NCBI RefSeq assembly: GCF_041435055.1
Contig: NZ_CP108002.1
Coordinates: 3,348,001 to 3,412,000, forward strand
Origin: Streptomyces sp. NBC_00341
GTDB taxonomy: Bacteria; Actinomycetota; Actinomycetes; Streptomycetales; Streptomycetaceae
Direction of reading: 5' to 3'
Length of the DNA stretch: 64,000 bases
Below the pieces are notes generated by a model. The model searched no databases and was not told the origin of the DNA. It was given only the letters and a program-made list of their open reading frames with translations. Shown piece after piece: positions 53,745-62,249 of the stretch (the stretch's first letter is position 1; each line of letters starts with the position of its first letter). The translations under genes and the position numbers were made by a program.

Positions 53745-53799
53745 CCGAGCGGCGCCCAGATAGCCGACCGAGCGGTTGCCCGGACAGTTGACTGAGCGG
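53743..53799. promoter_or_regulatory. Three direct repeats upstream of the thiolase gene
   Basis: GACCGAGCGG starts at 53743, again at 53766 and, as GACTGAGCGG, at 53790, spaced 23-24 bp (about two helical turns). The last is part of a near palindrome CTGAGCGGTTGCTTAG. This looks like a multi-site operator, possibly for a TetR-type fatty-acid regulator, 120 bp before the thiolase start. Confidence 0.5.
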
Positions 53800-53914
53800 T
53801 TGCTTAGAAAAGAGGCCCGCATCACACGCCGGTGCGGGTGACCTCCGCAGTACGTCCGGGTAACTTCCAGAGCAGTCCAGCCAGACAGCCTTCCAGCCCT
53901 CATGGAGCCGCGTG

Positions 53915-55135
53915 ATGCCCGAAGCCGTGATCGTCTCTGCTGCCCGTTCCCCCATCGGCCGGGCCTTCAAGGGCTCGCTGAAGGACCTGCGGGCGGACGA
54001 CCTGACCGCCACGATCATCCAGACCGCACTGGCCAAGGTCCCGGAGCTGGACCCCAGGGACATCGACGACCTGATGCTCGGCTGCGGCCTCCCGGGCGGC
54101 GAGCAGGGCAACAACCTGGGCCGCATCATCGCCGTGCAGATGGGGATGGACCACCTTCCCGGCTGTACGGTCACCCGCTACTGCTCCTCCTCCCTGCAGA
54201 CCAGCCGGATGGCGCTGCACGCCATCAAGGCGGGCGAGGGCGACGTGTTCATCTCGGCGGGCGTCGAGATGGTGTCCCGGTTCGCCAAGGGCAACTCCGA
54301 CAGCTGGCCGGACACCCACAACCCGCTGTTCGCGGACGCCGAGGCCCGCACCGCGGCCCGCGCGGAGGAGTCCGGTGCGAGCTGGCACGACCCGCGCGAG
54401 GACGGCCTGGTGCCGGACGCGTACATCTCGATGGGGCAGACCGCGGAGAACCTGGCCCGGACCAAGGGCGTCACCCGTCAGGACATGGACGAGTTCGGGG
54501 TCCGGTCGCAGAACCTCGCGGAGGAAGCCCTCAAGAACGGCTTCTGGGAGCGCGAGATCACTCCGGTGACGACGCCGGACGGCACGGTGGTCGCCAAGGA
54601 CGACGGTCCGCGTGCGGGCGTCACCCTGGAGGGCGTGCAGGGCCTGAAGCCGGTCTTCCGCCCCGACGGCCTGGTCACCGCGGGCAACTGCTGCCCGCTG
54701 AACGACGGTGCCGCGGCGCTCGTGATCATGTCGGACACGAAGGCGCGCGAGCTGGGCCTGACCCCGCTGGCCCGGATCGTCTCCACCGGCGTCTCCGGCC
54801 TCTCCCCCGAGATCATGGGCTACGGACCGGTCGAGGCGAGCAAGCAGGCGCTGAAGCGGGCCGGGCTGAGCGTCGGCGACATCGACCTGGCCGAGATCAA
54901 CGAGGCCTTCGCCGCCCAGGTGATCCCGTCCTACCGGGACCTCGGCCTGCCGCTGGACAAGGTCAACGTCAACGGCGGCGCCATCGCCGTCGGCCACCCC
55001 TTCGGCATGACCGGCGCCCGGATCACCGGCACCCTGATCAACAGCCTCCAGTTCCACGACAAGCAGTTCGGCCTGGAGACGATGTGCGTGGGCGGCGGCC
55101 AGGGCATGGCGATGGTCATCGAGCGGCTGAGCTGA
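53915..55135 (+). CDS. Acetyl-CoA C-acyltransferase (thiolase)
   Basis: 406 residues. Nucleophile Cys 90 in RYCSSSLQ, His 361 in [14 protein letters not shown] and Cys 391 in [10 protein letters not shown] are all present, as are [11 protein letters not shown] and [14 protein letters not shown]. Catalyses thiolytic cleavage (or condensation) of acyl-CoA in fatty-acid degradation or biosynthetic supply. ATG 53915 has GGAG 7 nt upstream; GTG 53912 in frame is possible. The stop codon lies inside a tandem repeat. Confidence 0.92.
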   Translation: MPEAVIVSAARSPIGRAFKGSLKDLRADDLTATIIQTALAKVPELDPRDIDDLMLGCGLPGGEQGNNLGRIIAVQMGMDHLPGCTVTRYCSSSLQTSRMALHAIKAGEGDVFISAGVEMVSRFAKGNSDSWPDTHNPLFADAEARTAARAEESGASWHDPREDGLVPDAYISMGQTAENLARTKGVTRQDMDEFGVRSQNLAEEALKNGFWEREITPVTTPDGTVVAKDDGPRAGVTLEGVQGLKPVFRPDGLVTAGNCCPLNDGAAALVIMSDTKARELGLTPLARIVSTGVSGLSPEIMGYGPVEASKQALKRAGLSVGDIDLAEINEAFAAQVIPSYRDLGLPLDKVNVNGGAIAVGHPFGMTGARITGTLINSLQFHDKQFGLETMCVGGGQGMAMVIERLS

Positions 55136-55167
55136 AGCTGAGCTGAGCTGAAGCTGAGCTGAGCTGA
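55126..55167 (+). repeat. 16-bp tandem repeat spanning the thiolase stop codon
   Basis: GCTGAGCTGAAGCTGA at 55126-55141, perfectly repeated at 55142-55157, with ten more bases of a third unit. The thiolase stop (55133-55135) is inside the first unit. A recent slippage expansion is the simplest explanation. Confidence 0.8.
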
Positions 55168-55169
55168 CG

Positions 55170-55195
55170 CGGATCCCGCTCCTGGGCGGGATCCG
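55170..55195 (+). terminator. Hairpin terminator after the thiolase gene
   Basis: CGGATCCCGC (55170-55179) and GCGGGATCCG (55186-55195), perfect 10-bp arms, 6-nt loop. Confidence 0.75.
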
Positions 55196-55247
55196 GCGCC
55201 CTCGGAGCGGGCGCGATGGCTGGTTCCGAGCTCCGACCGTGACCGAA

Positions 55248-55282
55248 TCTCCCCCAGGATGTGACCTATGTCCTGGGGGAGA
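55248..55282 (+). repeat. Perfect 12-bp inverted repeat upstream of the coiled-coil gene
   Basis: TCTCCCCCAGGA (55248-55259) and TCCTGGGGGAGA (55271-55282) with an 11-nt spacer, 150 bp before the next gene and beyond the thiolase terminator. Too far downstream to be the thiolase terminator; it may be an operator or transcript-end hairpin. Confidence 0.55.
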
Positions 55283-55431
55283 CCCATTCCCGCAGGTCAC
55301 ACCAGCATCAGGGTTAAACCCCGGGCACAAAGACCTGTCCAATTCGTGACGTAATGCACTGACACAGGGTGCCGGTACGGGTCAAGCTGATGTAGGAAGT
55401 CGGGGGATCGATTGAAACCGGGAGTAAGTCA

Positions 55432-56295
55432 GTGAGCGCCATGCCTCTTGCCCTGTTGCTGACCACCGCCGCTGCCACGGCCGTGGGCGCTGCTGCTCTG
55501 CACGCCGCTCACGGGCTGCGTAAGCAGGTATCGGCCCTTCGAAGGGAGCTGGCCGACGGCCGCGCCCAGGCCGCCACGGTCCCCGCCCAGAGCCGTAACG
55601 ACGCCACCCCCGCCTCGGAAATACGCGCGGCGGTGGCCGAGGCGCTGGCCGAGGAGCGGGAGCGGGAGCTCGCCGAGGCGCGGGCCTTCTGGGCCACGCA
55701 GGAAGCGCGGGACGCCGCCGACGCCCCGTCCCTGCTGGGCGGCCTGGCCGGGATCGGTGAGGACGCCCCGTTCTTCATGCCGCGCCAGGCGGACTTCGCC
55801 GGCCTCGAAGCGATGGACCTCGACGCCACGGAGGCGCTGGAGGAGCTGACGGAACTGGCCGAGCTGACCGAGCTGGCCGACATCACCGAGCTCCCCGAGA
55901 TCGCGGAGTTCGCGGAGGACTCCCCCGAGCTGGCCGCGGCCCGTCGCCGCCACCCCTCGCACCCGGACTTCGTACCGGTGCAGACACCCGTCGTCACCGA
56001 CCACGAGCGCACGGTGAACCGCCTGGAGGAGCTGGCCGACAGCCGTACGGAACTCTCCGACGTGCGCCCCGGCCCGCTCGGCACGCTCGACGTGTACGTC
56101 TTCGCCGACGGCACCACGCTCTGTATGACCCCCGGCCACCGCGAGACGGCCGAGCGGCTGGCCACATCGCTCCGGGACGGTGAGCACCCGGTGCTGCTGG
56201 GCGGTTCCGGCGTCTCCGGCGCGTACGCGCTGACGTTCTCGTGCGGACGGGAGAACGTGTACATACTGGCCGACCGCGTCATCGCGAGCTTCTAG
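55432..56295 (+). CDS. Membrane-anchored coiled-coil protein of unknown function
   Basis: 287 residues. GGGAG 7 nt before GTG 55432. An N-terminal hydrophobic helix (LALLLTTAAATAVGAAALHA) anchors the protein, then a charged coiled-coil (VAEALAEERERELAEARAFW) and an unusual Leu/Glu/Thr-rich repeat (ALEELTELAELTELADITEL). The C-terminal ~100 residues form a compact domain (TLDVYVFADGTTLCMTPGHR, ALTFSCGRENVYILADRVIA). Not assigned to a family; it sits after a long A/T-richer promoter region. Confidence 0.65.
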   Translation: MSAMPLALLLTTAAATAVGAAALHAAHGLRKQVSALRRELADGRAQAATVPAQSRNDATPASEIRAAVAEALAEERERELAEARAFWATQEARDAADAPSLLGGLAGIGEDAPFFMPRQADFAGLEAMDLDATEALEELTELAELTELADITELPEIAEFAEDSPELAAARRRHPSHPDFVPVQTPVVTDHERTVNRLEELADSRTELSDVRPGPLGTLDVYVFADGTTLCMTPGHRETAERLATSLRDGEHPVLLGGSGVSGAYALTFSCGRENVYILADRVIASF

Positions 56296-56335
56296 CCCGC
56301 CCGACCGGTCGTCCGGACCCCCGCGCCCCCGACAC

Positions 56336-56355
56336 AGCGGCCCTCGCCGGCCGCT
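56336..56355. terminator. Short hairpin between convergent genes
   Basis: AGCGGCC (56336-56342) and GGCCGCT (56349-56355), 6-nt loop, between stops at 56295 and 56391. Confidence 0.5.
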
Positions 56356-56390
56356 GCCGCAGCGCACCGCCCGCACCGCGCGCGTATCGC

Positions 56391-56708
56391 CTAGGCGAAG
56401 GCTCGGGCGGCCGCTTCCTCGACGCATCGCACGGCCTCGTCCAGCTCCGCCGACGGGGCCTTTTCCAGTGCCACTGCCAGTTCCCGGCCCGCGACCGCGA
56501 GTTGGTCGCCGACCGCGAACATCCCGGCGTCCGGCATGGTCCTCGGCTCCCGGTCCGGCGCCTCGACGCGCTGGGCCCGCACCGCCAACTGCCTGGCCAC
56601 GGCCAGTCCCTCGGCCGCCGCTCCCCGCCGCAGTCTGCTCTGCGGGGCGGCACGCAGCCGGTCGGCGAATCGGTCCACGGCGATGATCAGGGGCGTCGTA
56701 TCGAGCAC
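56391..56708 (-). CDS. Small uncharacterised helical protein
   Basis: 105 residues from GTG 56708; almost entirely alpha-helical (TTPLIIAVDRFADRLRAAPQ, AGRELAVALEKAPSAELDEA) with Arg/Ala-rich composition. No family recognised and no membrane segment. Convergent with the coiled-coil gene. Confidence 0.5.
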   Translation of the reverse strand: MLDTTPLIIAVDRFADRLRAAPQSRLRRGAAAEGLAVARQLAVRAQRVEAPDREPRTMPDAGMFAVGDQLAVAGRELAVALEKAPSAELDEAVRCVEEAAARAFA

Positions 56709-56811
56709 CCCGCGACCCTACGCGCCCCTGCCCGGATGGTTGCCAACGGGCCGACGCTCAGGCACGGTGTCGGGAAGGACCAGTACCGCGCACAACGCGT
56801 CGGAGGCGCCG

Positions 56812-57039
56812 ATGTCCCAAGTCCTGTCCGAAGAGACCCATCGCAATCTGCTCTCCAGAATCCCGCAGTGCACCGGTCGTGAGATCTCCGACTGGCTCCG
56901 CACCGTCGAGGACGGCCCCGCTCTCCGCTTCGAGGAGAAGGTCAGCTGGCTGCGGGGCGAGCACGACCTCGCCTATGGACACGCGAAGGCGCTCATCCAC
57001 GAGTACGACCTGCGCAGAGCAGCCCGCAAGCTCATGTAG
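56812..57039 (+). CDS. DUF4287-domain protein
   Basis: 75 residues. Short helical domain with LLSRIPQCTGREISDWLRTV and VSWLRGEHDLAYGHAKALIH, the DUF4287 pattern (WLR-x5-Y-x-HA). GGAGG 7 nt before ATG 56812 strongly supports the start. Function unknown. A strong hairpin follows. Confidence 0.85.
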   Translation: MSQVLSEETHRNLLSRIPQCTGREISDWLRTVEDGPALRFEEKVSWLRGEHDLAYGHAKALIHEYDLRRAARKLM

Positions 57040-57074
57040 CCCCCGTCCCCACGGAACAGAACACGGCACAGAAA

Positions 57075-57110
57075 CGGCCCGCAGGCTCCTGCGAAGGAGC
57101 CTGCGGGCCG
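57075..57110. terminator. Bidirectional hairpin terminator
   Basis: CGGCCCGCAGGCTCC (57075-57089) and its complement (57096-57110), perfect 15-bp arms, loop TGCGAA, between the convergent DUF4287 and BI-1 genes. Confidence 0.88.
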
Positions 57111-57138
57111 ATCGGTCGCTGTGCGGTCCGGCGGCTGT

Positions 57139-57999
57139 CTAGTCGTCGCCGCTCAGGATGGAGAGCAGGCGCAGCATCTCCAGGTAGATCCACACCAGGG
57201 TCATGGTGAGGCCGAAGGCCGCCAGCCAGGACTCCTCGCGCGGAGCGCCGTACGCGACGCCGTCCTCGACCTGCTTGAAGTCCAGGGCCAGGAAGCACGC
57301 GCCGAGGATGATGCCGACGACACCGAACAGGATGCCGAGGCCGCCGCTGCGGAAGCCGAGGCCGTCACCGCCACCGAAGGCGGCGAACAGCAGGTTGACC
57401 ACCATCAGGAGCATGAAGCCCATGGCCGCGGCCATCACGAAGCCGTAGAACCGGCGGGTGACCCGGATCCAGCGCATCTTGTACGCGAAGAGCACACCGG
57501 CGAAGACACACATGGTGCCCATCACCGCCTGCATCACGACGCCCGGTCCGATGTACGTGCTGACCGCGCTGGAGATGACCCCGAGGAAGACGCCCTCGAA
57601 GGCCGCGTACGCGATGATCAGCGCGGGGACCGGGGTGCGCTTGAAGGACTGGACGAGCGACAGCACGAAGGCGATCAGCGCGGCGCCGATCGCGATGCCG
57701 TACGACTTGTTGAGGTTCGCCTCGTCGACCGGGAGCAGGGCCCAGGCGACGGCGGCACCGGCCACGACCGTGCCCAGCGTCAGCGCCGTACGGGTGACGA
57801 CATCGTCGATCGTCATCGCACCGGAACGCGCGGGCGCCTGCGGGGCGCCGTACTGGGCGTCCGGCTGGGCATAGGGGTTGGTGGCGTACGGGTTGGCACC
57901 CGCTACGGGGGCCCCGGCCTGCGGCGCCGCGTTGACGTTCGCGTAACCGTTGTCGCGGCTGAAGCCCCGTCGCGAGAAGACCGGGTTGCTGCTCCTCAT
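57139..57999 (-). CDS. Bax inhibitor-1/YccA-family membrane protein
   Basis: 286 residues. A 60-residue Asn/Pro/Tyr-rich tail precedes seven hydrophobic segments. FEGVFLGVISSAVSTYIGPG, AFEGVFLG-type start, FAYKMRWIRVTRRFYGFVMA and ILGACFLALDFKQVEDGVAY, with WLAAFGLTMTLVWIYLEMLR at the C-terminal end, match the YccA/YbhL group. GGAGG 6-7 nt before ATG 57999. Role in bacteria is unclear; some homologues are pH-sensitive calcium leak channels. Confidence 0.9.
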   Translation of the reverse strand: MRSSNPVFSRRGFSRDNGYANVNAAPQAGAPVAGANPYATNPYAQPDAQYGAPQAPARSGAMTIDDVVTRTALTLGTVVAGAAVAWALLPVDEANLNKSYGIAIGAALIAFVLSLVQSFKRTPVPALIIAYAAFEGVFLGVISSAVSTYIGPGVVMQAVMGTMCVFAGVLFAYKMRWIRVTRRFYGFVMAAAMGFMLLMVVNLLFAAFGGGDGLGFRSGGLGILFGVVGIILGACFLALDFKQVEDGVAYGAPREESWLAAFGLTMTLVWIYLEMLRLLSILSGDD

Positions 58000-58158
58000 C
58001 TCACTCCTCCATGGCCACCCAGCGCGGCCTTGCGACAAGAGTAATGGGTAGGCAAAACAAACTCTCTAGTGCCAGGGGAGGATCTTTCCGTGTGATCGTC
58101 ACTGATCGCACTGATCGCACTGATCGCCCGATCACACCGATTCCGCTCATCGCGCCGG

Positions 58159-59148
58159 TCACCCGTCGGCCGGAGCGCCCCCGGCGAGGGCGTCACCGGC
58201 CTCGGTGCGCCGGTAGACGACACGCCGGCCGACTCTCGTGCCCGCGACCAGGCCCGCTTCGCGCAGGACGGCCAGATGCCCGCCGACGGTGCCGAGCGAC
58301 TGGCCGAAGTGGTGGGCGAGTTCTGTACTGGTGGCGGGGCGTTCCAGTTCGTGGAGCACGGCGGCGCGGCCGGTGCCGATCAGCCGCTCCAGGGCGAGGT
58401 CCGGCCTCGGCGGACCGGTGGCGGCGGCAGCGGACCCGCGGGCCGGATAGACCAGGGCGTACCGGGCGGGCGGTTCCTCGCAGAGCCAGGTGCCGCTCGT
58501 CACACAGACCGGCACGAACAGCATGCCGTCCGCACCGACGACGCGGTCCGGTCCCGGCTGGTGGCTGAAGCGGATCGCGTCCGCGCCGACCCAGGCGCTG
58601 CGCCGGTTCATCCGCTGGAGGGCGCGGGGCCATCCGTAGGCGGCCAGCAGCCCGGCCCGGTGGCTGACGTCCCGTTCCAGCAGCGCCCGGCGGCGCGGCC
58701 AGTCCGCGAGGATGTGCGCCTCCCACGCGTTCCGGAACAGACCGGCCGTACGGGCTCCCCATCCGTGCCCGGTCAGCCACCGCAGGTCGTGCCGCTTCCA
58801 GCTGTGCGCCACCGCCGCTTCGAGGTCGGCGCGCACGGCCGCGTCGGACGCCGCGGCGACCGGGGCCAGCTCCTCGTCCAGGGTGGTGCGCATCCCGCCC
58901 GGCGGCGGGAGGGTGATGAAGCCGGGGAGGTACTTGGTCGAGCCGATCAGCTCGACCAGCCCCCCGGCGAAGGGATCGGCGTCGAGGACGGCGCGGAAGG
59001 CGTCGTGGTGCCGGGTGTACCAGGGGCCGAGCCACGGATCGGCGCACGGCTTGGTCAGCACGCTCATCGACCCCAGCGTCTCGGCCAGCGGCGACAGCGC
59101 GAACCTGGACCGGGACAGGGCCAACGGGCTCAGCCGCAGCAGCACCAT
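58159..59148 (-). CDS. ArsR-type helix-turn-helix regulator with large N-terminal domain
   Basis: 329 residues. The first ~240 residues are a non-DNA-binding domain (DPFAGGLVELIGSTKYLPGF, HDLRWLTGHGWGARTAGLF), as in the actinobacterial DUF5937-ArsR group. The C-terminal HTH reads GRAAVLHELERPATSTELAH, HFGQSLGTVGGHLAVLREAG, VGRRVVYRRTEAG. GGAGGCGAAAG precedes ATG 59148. It is divergent from an MFS exporter by 60 bp, a regulator-target arrangement. Confidence 0.85.
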   Translation of the reverse strand: MVLLRLSPLALSRSRFALSPLAETLGSMSVLTKPCADPWLGPWYTRHHDAFRAVLDADPFAGGLVELIGSTKYLPGFITLPPPGGMRTTLDEELAPVAAASDAAVRADLEAAVAHSWKRHDLRWLTGHGWGARTAGLFRNAWEAHILADWPRRRALLERDVSHRAGLLAAYGWPRALQRMNRRSAWVGADAIRFSHQPGPDRVVGADGMLFVPVCVTSGTWLCEEPPARYALVYPARGSAAAATGPPRPDLALERLIGTGRAAVLHELERPATSTELAHHFGQSLGTVGGHLAVLREAGLVAGTRVGRRVVYRRTEAGDALAGGAPADG

Positions 59149-59207
59149 CTTTCGCCTCCTGCCGAAACGTTAGCGCGCGCCGGGGCGGGCTCCGCAGAAT
59201 CCTGCCG

Positions 59208-60542
59208 GTGCAGCCACCTCCCGCCCCGCCTTCCCCTCCCTTTCCCGCTTCGAGTTCTCTGCTCAGGCAGCCTCGGTTCCGCGTGTTCTACGCCGGGCGT
59301 CTGGTGTCCCTGCTCGGCAGCTCGATGGCCCCGGTCGCGCTGGCCTTCGCGGTCCTGGACGCCTCCGGCAGCTCCCAGGACCTCGGCGTCGTGCTGGCCG
59401 CCCACATGCTGCCGCTGCTGGCGCTGCTCCTGGTGGGCGGGGCCGTAGCCGACCGCTCCTCGCGCCGCGATGTGCTGGTCGCCGTCCATCTGGGCTCGGC
59501 GCTCACCCAGGGCGGCGTCGCGGCGCTGCTGCTGACCGGCCACTACTCACTGGCCCCGGTGGCCGTGCTGGAGTTCCTGAACGGCGCGCTCGGCGCGTTC
59601 ACCGCCCCCGCCCTGCGCGGAGTCCTGCCGCAGCTCGTCGACCGGACCCGGCTCCAGCAGGCGAACTCCCTGCTGGGTACGGCCCGCAACGCCACCAAGA
59701 TCCTCGGGCCGAGCCTGTCCGGGGTGCTCGTCGTGGCGGTGGGCAGCGGCCCGGCCATCGCCTTCGACGCGTTCACGTACCTGCTGGCGGCGGGGTTCCT
59801 CGCGCGGCTCACGTTCACCGGCGCCGCGGACCCGCCCCGGCGGCGGTCGGGCCTGGCCGCCGATATCCGCGACGGGTGGACGGAGTTCCGCGCGATCCGC
59901 TGGGTGTGGATCGGCACGCTGGCGTTCTGCCTGGTGAATCTGGCCCAGACCGGCACCTGGCAGATCCTGGGCCCCCAGCTCACCCGGCGGCTGAGCGGTG
60001 AGGAGACCTGGGGTCTCGTGCTCAGCGTCCGGGGCGTCGGGCTGCTGGTGTCGGGCCTGCTGATGTACCGGCTGGTGGTCCGGCACCTGCTGCGCCTCGG
60101 ACAGCTGACGAGCGTCCTCGCCGCGCTCCCCCTGCTCGCCCTGGGCGCCCGGCTGCACGCCCCGTGGCTGCTGGGCGCCGCGTTCGTCGCGGGGCTGGGC
60201 TCCGCCGTCACGGCCGTCGCCTGGGACACCTCGCTGCAGGAGCACGTGCCGCCCCAGGTGCTCTCGCGCGTCGCCTCGTACGACGAACTGCTCTCGTACG
60301 TCGCGATCCCGGTCGGCCAGCTGTGCGTCGGCCCGCTGGCCGAGGCGTACGGGGCCTTCCGCGTCGCCTCGGTCGCCGGCGTCGTCTCGGCGGCGGCAGC
60401 GGCCCTCCCCCTGGCATCCCGCGCCGTACGCCGGCTGCCCCACGCCGCAGTCCCCGCTTCCGGTCCCGGTCCTGGTCCCGGTCCTGGTCCTGGTCCCGCA
60501 GCAGAACCGGCACCGGCACCGGGCCAGGCCGGTGCGGCGTAG
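59208..60542 (+). CDS. MFS exporter, EntS/MFS_3 type, with Gly-Pro tail
   Basis: 444 residues, about 12 hydrophobic segments. QPRFRVFYAGRLVSLLGSSM, GGAVADRSSRRDVLVAVHLG (motif A), NGALGAFTAPALRGVLPQLV, RLQQANSLLGTARNATKILG and GLGSAVTAVAWDTSLQEHVP fit the enterobactin-exporter-like group of drug/siderophore exporters. The last ~35 residues are a Gly-Pro repeat (nt 60462-60501) and Ala/Pro tail, likely disordered. GTG 59208 without a clear ribosome-binding site. Confidence 0.85.
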   Translation: MQPPPAPPSPPFPASSSLLRQPRFRVFYAGRLVSLLGSSMAPVALAFAVLDASGSSQDLGVVLAAHMLPLLALLLVGGAVADRSSRRDVLVAVHLGSALTQGGVAALLLTGHYSLAPVAVLEFLNGALGAFTAPALRGVLPQLVDRTRLQQANSLLGTARNATKILGPSLSGVLVVAVGSGPAIAFDAFTYLLAAGFLARLTFTGAADPPRRRSGLAADIRDGWTEFRAIRWVWIGTLAFCLVNLAQTGTWQILGPQLTRRLSGEETWGLVLSVRGVGLLVSGLLMYRLVVRHLLRLGQLTSVLAALPLLALGARLHAPWLLGAAFVAGLGSAVTAVAWDTSLQEHVPPQVLSRVASYDELLSYVAIPVGQLCVGPLAEAYGAFRVASVAGVVSAAAAALPLASRAVRRLPHAAVPASGPGPGPGPGPGPAAEPAPAPGQAGAA

Positions 60543-60543
60543 T

Positions 60544-61167
60544 TCAGGCCTTCGGCGCGTCCGGGTCCGGGACGTCCTGGGCCTGCGCGTCCGGGGCCTG
60601 CCGGGCCGCGCGCTCCACCCGGTCGCGGTGGTCCGCCCACCACGCCGCGTCGCCGGAAGCCATGTTGTCGCCCCCGGCCCGCAGGCCCGTGGTCCCGTCG
60701 ACGAGTTCCCGGACGATGTCGGCGTGCCCTGCGTGCCGCTGGGTCTCGGCGACCATGTGGACGAGAATCCGGTGGAGCGTCAGCTCGGTTCGCGCTTCCC
60801 CGGGGAGCCGGCCGACGGCGTCCAGTTCCAGTGAGTCGATCGTCGCGTCCGAGTGGGCCCACACCCGGCGGTAGCCCGCGACGATCTCCGCACGCGACTC
60901 GTCGGCGGTGGCCCACAGATCCGCGTTCGGCTCGGCGTCACCCGCGATCCAGAGCTCCGGCGCCTCGACGGGCCGGCCGAAGGCGGCACCGAAGTAGAAC
61001 GCCTCGGCCCCGGTCACATGCTTGACCAGCCCCAGCAGGTTGGTGCCGGTCGGGGTCAGCGGGCGCCGGATGTCGTATTCGCAGGCCCCTTCGAGCTTCC
61101 ACAGGAAGGTGTCGCGGGCGTCCTGCAGATACAGGTGGAGGTCTCGCTTGTGGCCGGTCGCGTTCAT
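60544..61167 (-). CDS. DinB-family (DUF664) protein
   Basis: 207 residues, four-helix DinB/YfiT fold. FLWKLEGACEYDIRRPLTPT, GTNLLGLVKHVTGAEAFYFG with a metal-type His, RILVHMVAETQRHAGHADIV with the other His residues, WWADHRDRVERAARQ. DUF664 proteins in actinobacteria include mycothiol-dependent transferases. It converges with the MFS gene, 1 bp apart. Substrate unknown. Confidence 0.87.
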   Translation of the reverse strand: MNATGHKRDLHLYLQDARDTFLWKLEGACEYDIRRPLTPTGTNLLGLVKHVTGAEAFYFGAAFGRPVEAPELWIAGDAEPNADLWATADESRAEIVAGYRRVWAHSDATIDSLELDAVGRLPGEARTELTLHRILVHMVAETQRHAGHADIVRELVDGTTGLRAGGDNMASGDAAWWADHRDRVERAARQAPDAQAQDVPDPDAPKA

Positions 61168-61342
61168 GGGCCCAATCTGCCAGGAGCGCGACCCGCGTCC
61201 AACGGCTTATTCGCGCGGGCCACCAGCAGCGGCTGGAAGATGCCGAGATGGTGAGACGTAGGTCACAACCGCTGCTGTCACATCGTGCCGGGCTGATCGG
61301 TCAGAGAGGTACAGGCACCAAAACACCGCAAGGGAGTGCACC

Positions 61343-61816
61343 ATGAACGCCCGTTTGAAGCTCCTCGAAAGCCCGGTCGCGGGCAAGGCCCTCAAGCACA
61401 TCATCGCGGCAGGCGGCGCGCTCGCGGAGTCGACGCTGCCGCTCGCCACGCAGGAGCTGGTCAAGCTCCGTGCCAGCCAGATCAACGGCTGCGCCGGCTG
61501 CCTCGACATGCACACCAAGGAGGCCGCGCACGCCGGGGAGACCGCGGTGCGCCTCAATCTGGTCGCGGCCTGGCGGGAGGCCACCGTCTTCACCGACGCC
61601 GAGCGCGCCGCCCTGGAGCTGGCCGAGCAGGGCACCCGCATCGCGGACGCGGCCGGTGGCGTCCCGGACGAGGTCTGGGCGAACGCCGCCAAGTACTACG
61701 ACGACGAACAGCTCGCCGCCCTGGTCTGCGTCATCGCCGTGATCAACGCCTTCAACCGGCTGAACGTGATCGTCCAGCAGCCCGCCGGCGACTACCAGGT
61801 CGGCATGTACGGATAA
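61343..61816 (+). CDS. Carboxymuconolactone decarboxylase/AhpD-like protein
   Basis: 157 residues. INGCAGCLDMHTKEA (Cys 50, Cys 53, His 57) is the AhpD-type CxxC-x3-H redox centre; PLATQELVKLRASQ precedes it. Likely an alkylhydroperoxidase-like thiol peroxidase acting on hydroperoxides with an unknown reductant. AAGGGAG 5-6 nt upstream of ATG 61343. The upstream 170 bp are A/T-richer with a plausible promoter. Confidence 0.9.
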   Translation: MNARLKLLESPVAGKALKHIIAAGGALAESTLPLATQELVKLRASQINGCAGCLDMHTKEAAHAGETAVRLNLVAAWREATVFTDAERAALELAEQGTRIADAAGGVPDEVWANAAKYYDDEQLAALVCVIAVINAFNRLNVIVQQPAGDYQVGMYG

Positions 61817-61930
61817 CAGGAGGGACCACTGACCGCGCGGGCTGCCGGCCAGGATGGCGGTGCGCTTCGGACCGACGGGGACCTGGCGCACCGTCACCCC
61901 TCGGTCAGCACCCACCGCAGGGGCGGTGGC

Positions 61931-62137
61931 TCACATCCGCGGGCGCGGCTCGGTGCTGCGCGCCGCCATCGCCAGCGCCACGACCCAGCCGACCAGGGTC
62001 CAGCCGAGGAACAGGTTCAGCACGAACACGGAGCCGCTGTTCGACACCCCTCGCGTGAAAGCGACGACAGTCGGCACGAAATAGGCCAGCACGATGACAA
62101 CTATCAGCACTAACCCACTGATTGACATAACGCTCAC
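61931..62137 (-). CDS. Small membrane protein of the superinfection-immunity family
   Basis: 68 residues from GTG 62137, with GGGGGG about 4 nt upstream. Two membrane segments: SISGLVLIVVIVLAYFVPTV and SGSVFVLNLFLGWTLVGWVV, with the LNLFLGWTLVGWVVAL ending of the Imm_superinfect family (named from phage T4 Imm), which is widespread in non-phage genomes too. Alone, so a defence role is not implied. Confidence 0.8.
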   Translation of the reverse strand: MSVMSISGLVLIVVIVLAYFVPTVVAFTRGVSNSGSVFVLNLFLGWTLVGWVVALAMAARSTEPRPRM

Positions 62138-62249
62138 GTGACCCCCCAGTACGTCCGTATGAGGAGGTCCATTCTCCACAGCCCCGACCTGATGTCCACA
62201 GTGCGTCAGTCATGATCATCGGAGGGTGACCGGGCGGGCCGTGGAGCCG

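Noticed and set aside
61931..62137. Superinfection-immunity-like gene considered as a prophage marker
   Set aside because: No integrase, structural phage genes or attachment sites nearby; the family is common in non-phage genomes.
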